A stretch of DNA of 64,000 nt, taken from assembly GCA_026168455.1 (NCBI GenBank), contig CM047427.1, positions 60,589,249 through 60,653,248 on the forward strand, given 5' to 3'. Both the position numbers and the translations under genes were made by a program. Under the pieces are notes generated by a model. It saw only the letters and a list, made by a program, of their open reading frames with translations. It had not been told where the DNA came from and made no database searches. Each line of letters begins with the position of its first letter. The first letter of the stretch is position 1. This stretch comes from Theocolax elegans (taxonomy: Eukaryota; Arthropoda; Insecta; Hymenoptera; Cerocephalidae). This document shows positions 11,640-21,096 of this stretch, in pieces.

Positions 11640-12060
11640 TATACCAACTTCAAACTGTCAAAACTATTTCACCTAAGGATCTGAGAGTAACACCAACATC
11701 TACGGTTATTTTTTCAATATTTGACTATGCTGCGACGTACCACAATATGTAACATGACTAATGAACAAGATAACACACTTCAAAGAGCTTTAAATTTGTG
11801 TGAAAAATTTCTTTGTAATCTAAGGCGAATGGAACATAGTACCCCTTACTTATTACAACTTGGATGAATAAATATCAAAATCATCACAAGACAATATTTT
11901 CTGTGTTCTTTAATATATAAAGTCTTACAATGTCCATTTCCTGCCTATATGAATTCTTCAGCTTTGAACTGACACTGCAACAAGAGTTCAAGATAGATGT
12001 ACTGAAATTTTGTGAACCTTTATGCAGGTTAATAAAATTCAGAAGAAAGTCGTCCTATGC
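11640..12060 (+). pseudogene. plus-strand LINE relic, RT C-terminal region
   Basis: Two plus-strand frames read as the thumb region of a LINE RT: one gives VIFSIFDYAATYHNM, the next DNTLQRALNLCEKF followed by HSTPYLLQLG and YKVLQCPFPAYMNSS. The order matches the FDYA, LQRL..C..F and PYR..LGW motifs of the LINEs upstream, but the sequence is far more decayed (several stops and frame changes) and on the opposite strand. This is an older, different LINE whose ends I cannot place. Confidence 0.6.
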
Positions 12061-12768
12061 TATTATGCTGAGAGATTGATAAAATTTCTTTTTGGAAATT
12101 AGAATTTTCAATACCTTCCTTACATTTAAGGAGAATCTTCATTAGTATTTAACTGAATTTCACTGAAATGGTGCGACTGCGTGGATAATAAAACGTATGT
12201 GTAATTATATGTGTATATACATATGTGTAATAAAACGTATGTGCATGTATATATGTGTAATTAAAATTTAGTTATATGTATATACATACTTATATATTTT
12301 TATTTTTGAACTGCATTATAAACCGTTATTATTTATTGGTATCATTGGGCAAAATTATCTTATTTAATTTTATATACATATACACTTTCTTTTTCTGTTC
12401 TGTTAGTTTTACCTAAAGTTTTTTGCTGTGAAAAAGTCAGTTTAAAAATATTGAAATATAAGGAAAAGAGCAATAAAGCACGTAATGCTAAATGAGGATA
12501 AGAAATGTAGACTGTCGGGGTATAAATCTAATAAGAGAGGAAGAAAATTATAATACTAGATACCTTAAGGCCACAGGGTACTGAAAAATACAAAATATCT
12601 TTGATGTAATGAGACTAAAAATTAGTATAAGGAAATATATCGTATAAGTATAAATAAAAAAATAATAATTTAAAATAAAGAAGATTAAGATAAAATGTGA
12701 GTTAAAAAAATATTTGGATGCACACGTCTTTTCTTTGTGTAAAAAAGATTCTAAAAATACTATTCAGT
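12061..12768. other. AT-rich sequence with short TATG-type microsatellite
   Basis: Around 12190-12300 imperfect alternating purine-pyrimidine repeats (TATATGTG/ACATATG) recur. No gene is visible. Confidence 0.5.
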
Positions 12769-12997
12769 AAAATAGACATTGAGGCCTGCGATTGCTCGAT
12801 CGGTAGGGCGTCAGGCTCGTAATCTGGTGGACCCAGGTTCGATTCCCGGCCCGGCCGATTGATACAAGCATCACTGGGGAATGTATTTTCAACAAGTGTT
12901 TTCTTCATCAAGACATCGTATGACCTCCGTCGCTGATTAGCACCGAATTGGGAGCATAAAAAGAGCAACGTTAAAATATAAAAAAAAATAGACATTT
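12769..12997 (+). mobile_element. tRNA-derived SINE, copy 2 (more complete)
   Basis: The head from 12783 folds as a tRNA: A-box-like TTGCTCGATCGG, a pairable anticodon stem with loop CTCGTAA (anticodon CGT, so threonine-like) and B-box GGTTCGATTCC. The body continues with CGATTGATACAAGCA, shared with copy 1, and an A-rich 3' end. Direct repeats AATAGACATT (12771-12780) and AATAGACATTTGAG (about 12987-13000) flank it and fit a target-site duplication. The tRNA-like region ends without CCA and runs straight into the body, so this is a retroposon and not a tRNA gene. Confidence 0.85.
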
Positions 12998-13000
12998 GAG

Positions 13001-13540
13001 TCATTCACGGATGCAGCACCCATTAACCTTAATCTTTGCAAACAATATAGCTAACATTTTCATGTTGTGATGTTAAAATTTAGATAATAGATAGCTGAAA
13101 ATAACTAAGTTTTATTAAATTATAAAAACTTTAAGATATAAGTTTATCAACGAGTACTTAAACTACTATTTAACTAAATTTTACTTTTTAACCTAAAAAC
13201 GATATTTCAAATATTGAATAAAAATTTGAAAAAATTCATGCGAATCTAGTTTAAAACATAAGAAAGGGTTTTGTATTAATAATTGAATGAATTTTTTGGT
13301 CGTTAATTTTAAGTAAAAAAACCTGAAAATATTTGGTTATATTGTTTAAAGCATGCATAAGAACTTGACCCGAAGGATTTCTCCAAAATGTAATACATTT
13401 GTTTTTAACAAGACATAAGGAATACCTATTTTCTGAGTTCAAGATCCCTTTAAGCGAAAATTAGCTAATATTCTTCAAATATATCGACTAAAGAATAAAA
13501 GAGTAATTCATAGATTACAATCTATAGATTACATGGTTAC
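13001..13540. other. AT-rich sequence downstream of the odorant-receptor exon
   Basis: On the minus strand this is where exon 2 of the receptor would be expected. A 63-codon frame at 13251-13442 is present, but I cannot match it to the second receptor exon. Confidence 0.4.
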
Positions 13541-13823
13541 CTTGTTTGCTGCGCCATATAAAGAAAAGCTTTATGCAAGATACTGTGACTGCAATATTCG
13601 TCATTAAATTATCCATGACAAGCGGCAATTCGTTGATGACTAAAACGAGTGCATAGCACTGTGGTAAAGTTAGTCCAAAAAATATTATTAGTATCATTAA
13701 AGGTGTACGTAAAAATACGTCAAGAGTCTCGATTTTCTTTCTATTATCCGGCCAAACACCCATCAGACGCAGACTAAATCGGTTTAATCCCATTGCCCAG
13801 TCGAAGTTATATACTGGACACAA
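13541..13823 (-). pseudogene. odorant receptor (7tm_6), isolated first exon
   Basis: Insect odorant receptors are seven-transmembrane subunits of ligand-gated channels in sensory dendrites. The exon reads FDWAMGLNRFSLRLMGVWPD, the typical start of hymenopteran-type receptors. It is followed by a first membrane segment (LMILIIFFGLTLPQCYALVL) and the NELPLVMDNLMTNI stretch before a second hydrophobic segment ending KLFFIW. It ends at a good donor (CAAG/GTAACC) at 13541/13540, after 94 codons plus one base. No later exon of the family is recognisable downstream (lower coordinates), where SINE and LINE debris follow, so I call it a fragment. An active gene with a long intron interrupted by these insertions is less likely. 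Confidence 0.7.
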
Positions 13824-13977
13824 ATATTAATATCGTAAATGTAATTTTGTAGTTTTTTTACGACAATAAGTACGACATAAATAATTATAATCTTATTTTT
13901 ATATTAATTAGAAATTAAATTAATACACAACAATATTTCGTTTAATTTGTAATTTTCACCCTCCATTGTTGAATTAA

Positions 13978-14170
13978 TAAATAGTCGATTGTTGAGGGTC
14001 AATAATAAATAAATCCAATATATTTATTTTTCGACGAAACTCACTTGGGCTGTAATATTATATTCAATATTAAGCACCTGAAGAGGTCTGCAAACCTAGC
14101 AGACGAAACGTGAATTTAAATAAATAAATTGGATTTATTTATTATTGACTCTCAACAATCGACGATTTAC
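13978..14170. repeat. foldback with hammerhead-ribozyme-like centre
   Basis: Two arms of about 50 bases (about 13983-14033 and 14116-14166) are inverted copies: GTCGATTGTTGAGGGTCAAT against ATTGACTCTCAACAATCGAC, continuing through AATAAATAAATCCAAT. Between them lies a hairpin GGGCT-TAATATT/AATATTA-AGCAC, then CTGAAGA (14078-14084), a 6-bp stem GTCTGC/GCAGAC, then GAAAC (14105-14109). That order equals the hammerhead layout of stem III, stem I, CUGANGA, stem II and GAAA. Such motifs are known in Penelope-like element repeats. One extra G before stem II and a non-canonical cleavage triplet suggest an impaired copy. Confidence 0.6.
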
Positions 14171-15300
14171 TAATATTTCGTTTATTTTAAAAATTGAATT
14201 TTTATTGTTTATGTAATGTAATTACCTGTTAAACCTATTAAACATATTTACCTTTTAGGTCTTTTTTATACGAACTAGTCATTGTATGGATATGTTTCTG
14301 CTTACTAAATTTTTGACACATGCTTATATATTCATTTGAAAGTTACATTTCTAAAAAAATAAAGATATTATAAATATTATGAAATAACATAAGTGGCTAG
14401 AGTAAAAATAAGAAAAATTACAAATCGTATTTGAACATAGTAATTCAAGAATTAGTTTACTGGTTAACGAATATAAAGTCAAATAAACGTACAAAATATG
14501 TACCTTATAACATAGGCTTGGAAGTAACTGTGAATTCTTTCTCTATTGTCGTTTGACTAGGAATATTTGTCAGAATAACAGGTAGTGTAAGAAATGAAAC
14601 GCCACAATTGGAAATGTTTCAAAGCTTCATTTTCTTGCATTATTTAAGATAATTACGCATAGGAAGTTTTGCTAGTAAGTAGTTGCATTATTATAACCGC
14701 TAGTAAGTAGTTATCTTATTATAGAAAGGCTTACGTGACGATAACGAGATGAGCGCTGTTGCGAAGAAATTCAAGCTTTGTCGCGTGAGTTATCTTACAG
14801 CGCAAAATGATGATAAGAAAAATATATTGATTAACTGATGGTATGTACTACCTTTATTCAAAAATAATTTGGAAAATTTATCGCAAAAACTTTCCAGGAA
14901 TCATTCAGTGTAATTAATTTTACAAAATTACTGATTTTATATATATATGGATAAATTAATTTATTGACGAATTGGCATGTTTTCCAACTTTTCTCGCAGT
15001 CAATCGCATCATTAACAAATTAGATACGACTAGGACTAGACACAACAGCTGATCTTAAATGAGCGATATGTTTAGCAATATACGATTTTATTTTACAATT
15101 TGTGACAGAAATGTTTTTTTAACTTAATAAATTACTAACTGTTTAAATAGTGAATAAACTGTGTATTAAATAAATGTATTATATCTCGTTATACAATTTG
15201 ACGTTCAACAGAAGTTTTTCCAAATTTCCAAAAAAAATAATGGAGTAAGTTTTTCTCATATTTTAAATACAATTTTCCTGTTGGAAAGTAAACTGTAGCG
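14171..15300. other. AT-rich sequence without a recognisable gene
   Basis: A short direct repeat, GCTAGTAAGTAGTT(A/G), occurs twice near 14670-14715. Nothing else is supported. Confidence 0.4.
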
Positions 15301-15309
15301 ATTATTTCG

Positions 15310-15945
15310 GAGATTTCCCCATTTATCCCATCACGGAACGGCCGCTAACAGAGAGGGTGTCAATATGCATGGTGCGTCGCCAATAACGAGAATCCTTAAC
15401 ACGACAAAGTGCCTGCCTCCTTTCAGAAGCAAAGTAGGCCAAACGAGAAACTTAATAAATCCTGAAGGAAAGGAAAGGAAAGAAAGGAAGGAATAAACAA
15501 AGGAAAAACAAAGGAGCGGAAAAGAAACGTTGATGCTTACGTTTAAAAAGAACTACAATGCCATCAATTTTAGTCAGGTCAATCGGGAATTTCAATATCT
15601 TTTCCAATGAGAGAATCAAGTGTCATTTGATACGTACCACCCGTGGATTCTGATTCATTTTAAATGGATTAATCGAGAAATCCGGCCGCCGCGATAGATC
15701 GAATAATCCTAAATTCAATGCACTGACACATTCTCTGGAAATAGGAAGTCGAACCAGTCTCGTAATTATAATCGAACAATTTGGAGATCAACAATACGTA
15801 CACGTTCATCCTTGCTACCGTGAACGTGAATATTGCGCCCAAGGTATAACCTTTGGGATAGGCTTTTGGTTGACCCATATAATTCACGAACTTCAACGTA
15901 AGGTTACACTTGAGTCCATTTGAATATGTGTTGACTTACTTATTC
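15310..15945 (-). pseudogene. unidentified coding-like island, probably broken gene
   Basis: This GC-richer patch has protein-like minus-strand frames in three places. One at 15945-15669 (about 90 codons) includes NLTLKFVNYMGQPKAYPKGY and ARMNVYVLLISKLFDYNYE. Another at about 15663-15582 includes GGTYQMTLDSLIGKDIEIPD. A third at about 15440-15310 includes FASERRQALCRVKDSRYWRR. Codon composition differs from the AT-rich flanks, but each piece ends in a stop without a clear splice donor. I do not recognise the family. A decayed host gene or captured exon cluster is most likely. Confidence 0.35.
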
Positions 15946-16031
15946 ATTCAATTCAGGTATCTTCATCAAGTACTCGAGTCTGTCAAAAATTATCGCGATA
16001 CCAACGCAAAAAACAACTATGTGCCTTTTCT

Positions 16032-16046
16032 CCCAATAAATAACAA

Positions 16047-16077
<31 letters not shown>

Positions 16078-16078
16078 C
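16032..16078. repeat. (TA)n microsatellite
   Basis: About 47 bases of uninterrupted TA dinucleotides. Confidence 0.9.
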
Positions 16079-16109
16079 TTAGGTTTTCAGAGGAGTACAT
16101 CGTTGAGTG

Positions 16110-17021
16110 AGAGTCCCTCGGAGTTTAGCCAAGACGCATCAAAATCGTTCTTAATTTTCGTCTCCTAACAGAGAATTTATCATCCTCACGTCAATAGCTC
16201 ACGTTCTGAAAAAACTGCAAACACATGAAACCAAGTTTTAGGTAATCGCACGTGAACTTGATGTATAATTCACAGCAAATTCACAATCGGACTATGATTT
16301 ACTATTAGAAACATTAGGATTTTGCATTATTTTGGAAAATATTTTTTTTTGAAATAATATAGCTAATTTTGTATTGTAATTTTCATTTTTCTTTCTGTCG
16401 AACGCTCGTACGAAATGATTAAAATGAACAATTTCACACGTAAATACATCGTTATTGGTTACTACCGCAATGACGTTATTGATAGCATGGTAATTAGTAA
16501 ACTACATGATAAGTGACAGTTAACAACAATAACTAATGAAATTTCAAGTTTATCCGTGATTATGTAAGATGAATTAATGTTTAGAAATGGAATTCAATTT
16601 TATTCTAATAAACGAATATAATAAAATGAAATTTGAAACGTGTTTTATCTAGCTTGACACAAACGTAACCTCCACGGCACTATCTATCCATAGCTTTCTC
16701 TCGCAAAACTCTAATTATTAAATTAGTCATAATTATGTACTTATAAAATATTTTATGAATATAACAATTATTTTTATTCAATTATTGTTTAAAGGATTGC
16801 ATACTGAGAAAAATTATAAAATAAGTACTTAATAATTATCAAAATCGTATAAAAATAAATTTGTAAAAAAATATTGAAGTTAAAATATTTTGAAAAAGTT
16901 ATAAAATTTTGAAGTTAAAAATTATAGAGTAGCGCTCAAAAATTCGTAAACAATTTTCAGGATATTTGATATTTGATATTTCAGGAGCGCCTCAATCAAA
17001 TATCACTTATTACCATTTATT
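16110..17021. other. AT-rich sequence without a recognisable gene
   Basis: No gene-like open frame, RNA gene or clear repeat seen. Confidence 0.4.
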
Positions 17022-17729
17022 CCCCAATAGACAGAGTTGCGCAGACAAAACTTCGTTAAAACTTACTACACAATTTTTGAAAACAACTTGTGTTAAACTT
17101 GCTAACAAGACATTACATAATAGTGACGTGTGCTTAAATTTTATGTAAAATTGTTTAAAAAAGTTGCAACAAATAATTGCTATAAATTTGCTAACGAATA
17201 AGGACGCAGACTTAGATTAATTTGTTATTTAACTCTGCTGCACGAGTTGATATAATTTTGGTATATATTTGCTAAGAAATATATCATAATCTGAGAAATT
17301 CTTTTTCAGCAAATTGGTAGCAAAATTAAATCAGTAAATGCTTACATAGTGCAGTATATTGCAACAAGATTTGATGATAATTTGTTGCTATTTTGCTATC
17401 ATGAAAATAATAATTTCAATGTATTTTTTATTCAAGAAAATCTGTGTTTCAAGTATTTCAAGTTTTGTTACTTTTTTTGAAATTTTAAGAGTCTAACACA
17501 TTTACTAGTTGTGGCGATGCGACGTGCGATCTAGAAAAAGGAAAGTCAATAGAGAGAGAGAGAGAGAGATGAAAAAATACAAGTCGATGTCGGTAACAAA
17601 GGAACTTATATGCGTATATAATAAGTATGCCGCTTTGTTTTGACATATCGAAATTTCCGCTCTGACATTCGCTATCATATAACTGTCTATAGTTTAAAAA
17701 ATGATATGCCATTGAAAATTTAATCATAA

Positions 17730-18572
17730 TATATTTTATCAAGATCTAGATCATTTAATCGTCGATCCGTACGTACATCTCCATCTCACCACTCACCAAG
17801 GAATGCATCACCAATTAGTAGTCGATATTTGTCAAAAAAAGTACGAAAATCTCAATGTGTATCTCAAAATCAATCAAGATCCAGATCATGTGATCGTCGA
17901 TCTGTACGTAGGTCTCCATCTCATTACTCATCAAGGACTGCATCACCAATTAGTAGTCGATATTTGTCAAAAAAAGTACGAAAATGTCAATGTGTATCTC
18001 AAAATCAATCAAGATCTAGATCATGTGATCGTCGATCTATACGTAGGTCTCCATCTCATTACTCATCAAGGACTGCATCACCAACGAATAGTCGATTTTT
18101 GTCACAAAATGTACAAAAACCGAACTATCAATCTCAAAATCAATCAAGAGCTAGTTCCGGTGATCGTCGAGCTGCACGTAGGTCTACATCTCATCACTTA
18201 TCAAGTTCTGCATCACCAAATAATCACCAATCTTTGCCAAAAAGACTACGAAAATCTCAATATCAGTATAAAAATCGATCAAGTTCTAGATCGCTTGATG
18301 GTCGATCTACGCGTAGGTCCTCATCTCATGACTTATCAAGAGCTTTATTACCATTGAATAATCAATTTTTGTTACAAAGTGTACCAAAGACTAATTATCA
18401 ATCTCAAAATCGGTCAAGACCTAGGTCACATCAACGGCAATCAGAACGCAAGTCTGCATCTCGATCGTCGTCAACGACTTCCTTTTCAACGTCTTCCCCA
18501 TATAATATATCAACTTTTAGATGTTCATCCAGATCTCCAACTGATGACATCTCGCCTAGAGTTAAAAATTGA
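17730..18572 (+). CDS. RS-domain protein with 45-residue tandem repeats
   Basis: An open frame of 280 codons follows a stop at 17727-17729 and ends in TGA at 18570. It is rich in serine and arginine, with SRSRSCDRRSVRRSPSHYSS-type units. RS domains occur in SR splicing factors, where phosphorylated Arg-Ser dipeptides mediate protein contacts in the nucleus. Here no RNA-recognition motif is present, only the RS-like region. Five 135-bp units are spaced exactly at 17831, 17966, 18101, 18236 and 18371. There is no clear ATG at the frame start, so it may be one exon with a 5' partner that I cannot see. Because it sits inside a TIR element it may be a captured host exon or a genuine element gene. 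Confidence 0.55.
   Translation, partial: YILSRSRSFNRRSVRTSPSHHSPRNASPISSRYLSKKVRKSQCVSQNQSRSRSCDRRSVRRSPSHYSSRTASPISSRYLSKKVRKCQCVSQNQSRSRSCDRRSIRRSPSHYSSRTASPTNSRFLSQNVQKPNYQSQNQSRASSGDRRAARRSTSHHLSSSASPNNHQSLPKRLRKSQYQYKNRSSSRSLDGRSTRRSSSHDLSRALLPLNNQFLLQSVPKTNYQSQNRSRPRSHQRQSERKSASRSSSTTSFSTSSPYNISTFRCSSRSPTDDISPRVKN
17738..18500 (+). repeat. 135-bp tandem repeat array (about 5.5 units)
   Basis: Homologous positions recur every 135 bases without a single frame-breaking indel. The first two complete units are nearly identical, while units 3-5 are progressively more diverged. Exact period retention with divergence is what selection on reading frame would give. Confidence 0.85.
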
Positions 18573-19305
18573 ACTATAAATCAAATTGTTAAGAATGAAG
18601 TTTCATTCAAAAAGTTTATACCATGAATGAAAATTCTCTAAAGTATCTTTATATATATATATTATATCTTTATTAAAAGTTTAAAAGTTTCAAGATTCGT
18701 TTGTAATTTTAAGATGTTTATTAAACAAATAAAAAATTGTTTAAACAAATAAGAATATAAAATAGTAGATGTAATTAATAAAAAAAAATCTATTACAGAT
18801 TGTTTAAAAACTTTGAAATTATATTACTATTAAAAATATTGTTAATAAAAATGTGAAACTTGAAGCGCTTTAATTAAGCTTTAAAATGTACGTTGTTTTA
18901 TATTTCGATGTAAAACTGTTTTTATAAATACATTTCATATCAAATTTAATTTATGTTTGTTTTATTGAGAGTATCCATTATTTTTTTACTTATTTTTGTT
19001 ATTTACAAACTGTTAGTCTCATTTTTATAAACGATGGAGCTACATTTCCTGAATTTCTTCAAATATTTAACTAAAATATAAATAAAACTTGTATATTTAC
19101 TGTAAAACATTTTTGATGTTATAAAATACTTTATTGGAAAGTTGCACAAAAATAATATAAGTATTCTATTATATTTACTTAAAATATTATTTCAACAAAA
19201 TAAAAGCACATTTATAGCAATACTTGCTATTTAAAAAGTAATAATTTTATGCAACAATTGACTTTAATTTTATATAAATTTGCTGTCACTATTTTCACGT
19301 AAATG

Positions 19306-20930
19306 ATTTGAAGCAAATTTATAATAAATAAGGACTTACATTGACGCAAATTTTGGATAAACAGGTACAAATTTTTTTTGGAAAGTTGCTGTCAATTTGC
19401 AATCATATGTCTATTGGGGTTATTACTTATTTGAAAAAATCTAACGGCATTTGAAAGATTAAATCAAAAATACTTTAGTATTTTGTTTATATCAAAAAAA
19501 TCTTTTAATAAGCTATGGATCAATATATTTTATTTTATTTAGCTCGATTATTTCACGTTAAAATATTTTTCAATTTTTACAAATTTTTTTATTTCAAAAA
19601 ATTAGCTGTAACTTTTTAAAAAATAGAAGAAACTTAAAGTTCCGGTGCTAATGAAAAGTAAGTAAAGAAAATTTTGTGTAAATTTGCTCTGTGGTAAATT
19701 TTTTGTATCTAGCGTCTACTCCAACCTGTCTCCAAGTAACGCGCATTGAAACATAAGCATATAGGTAAGTACAGAAGTTGATATTTTCATTTCTTCATAG
19801 TATGACCGTGTTTGTTTACGTTTTAATTGATATTTTATTATATATATGTATTCACAATTAGAGTTATTTCTATAATTAAATTATATTTATGTATACCTTA
19901 TATTATTTTCAATATATTAATTTAAAAGTATGTAAACCTCATTCAAACAATTAACTCTAAATTTATTAAACGAAAAACAAATTACACAGAAACAACATTA
20001 ACTTGACTTCTGTGTTTACTCTAATATTCAAGCGAGTATCTTGGCGTAGAAGATTGATATAAAAAATTTACCTAAGAGTAAATTCACAGAAAAAATTCTC
20101 TATTTTCCATTGGCGTTAGATTGAAGCAAATTATATAATAAGGACTTACATTGACGCAAATTTGGATAAACAGGTACAAATTTTTTTGGAAAGTTGCTGT
20201 CAATTTGCAATCATATGTCTATTGGGGTTATTACTTATTTGAAAAAATCTAACGGCATTTGAAAGATTAAATCAAAAATACTTTAGTATTTTGTTTATAT
20301 CAAAAAAATCTTTTAATAAGCTATGGATCAATATATTTTATTTTATTTAGCTCGATTATTTCACGTTAAAATATTTTTCAATTTTTACAAATTTTTTTAT
20401 TTCAAAAAATTAGCTGTAACTTTTTAAAAAATAGAAGAAACTTAAAGTTCCGGTGCTAATGAAAAGTAAGTAAAGAAAATTTTGTGTAAATTTGCTCTGT
20501 GGTAAATTTTTTGTATCTAGCGTCTACTCCAACCTGTCTCCAAGTAACGCGCATTGAAACATAAGCATATAGGTAAGTACAGAAGTTGATATTTTCATTT
20601 CTTCATAGTATGACCGTGTTTGTTTACGTTTTAATTGATATTTTATTATATATATATGTATTCACAATTAGAGTTATTTCTATAATTAAATTATATTTAT
20701 GTATACCTTATATTATTTTCAATATATTAATTTAAAAGTATGTAAACCTCATTCAAACAATTAACTCTAAATTTATTAAACGAAAAACAAATTACACAGA
20801 AACAACATTAACTTGACTTCTGTGTTTACTCTAATATTCAAGCGAGTATCTTGGCGTAGAAGATTGATATAAAAAATTTACCTAAGAGTAAATTCACAGA
20901 AAAAATTCTCTATTTTCCATTGGCGTTAGA
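19306..20930 (+). repeat. tandem duplication of about 812 bp
   Basis: Unit 1 (19306-20117) and unit 2 (20118-20930) are almost identical. Differences are mainly one-base changes in homopolymer length (for example TTTTTTTT against TTTTTTT near 19373/20182). Each unit starts inside the right end of element A and runs into the flank, so the right terminus ATGTCTATTGGGG appears twice. A very recent duplication and a haplotype or assembly artefact are both possible. Confidence 0.85.
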
Positions 20931-21096
20931 ATTTTAAAGTTTCTTCTATTTTTATAAAAATTACAACTAACTTTTTGAAAGTAAAAATTCGCAAAAATGA
21001 AAAAATATTTAAACGTGAAATAGTCGAGCTAAATAAAATAAAATAGATTCCACAGTTTATGGAAAGATAGTTTTTGATATAATCTTTCAAATGCCG
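20257..21096. mobile_element. palindromic element with about 180-bp inverted arms (element C)
   Basis: The arm GGCATTTGAAAGATTAAATC (from 20257; also present at 19445 in the first duplicate) returns inverted at 20925-21096, ending ATAATCTTTCAAATGCC. The arms agree over about 180 bases, including the TTTAGCTCGA and ATAGAAGAAACTT stretches, with noticeable divergence. The central part has no coding sequence. It looks like an old MITE or foldback. Confidence 0.55.

Larger units (their letters stand above)
17022..19433 (+). mobile_element. TIR element carrying an RS-repeat gene (element A)
   Basis: It begins CCCCAATAGACAGAGTTGC at 17027 and ends with ATGTCTATTGGGG at 19428, so the outermost 12 bases are an inverted repeat. 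TTATT lies directly outside both ends (17022-17026 and 19429-19433), fitting a 5-bp target duplication. Both subterminal parts are full of TTGCTA/GCAAATTTG-type motifs. The centre holds the RS-domain reading frame at 17730-18572. No transposase is visible, so it looks non-autonomous with cargo. The superfamily is uncertain. A shorter inverted relative lies at 22208-22996. Confidence 0.65.

Noticed and set aside
13251..13442. Second exon of the odorant receptor
   Set aside because: The 63-codon frame lacks the residues expected after the second membrane segment and has no good acceptor at its start.
17803..18357. 184-codon frame overlapping the RS-repeat frame
   Set aside because: Also open because of the 135-bp repeats, but its His/Leu/Asp-rich product fits nothing. 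The alternative frame gives a coherent RS domain.
17738..18500. CRISPR-like array
   Set aside because: The 135-bp units are contiguous coding repeats without spacers, in a eukaryotic genome.
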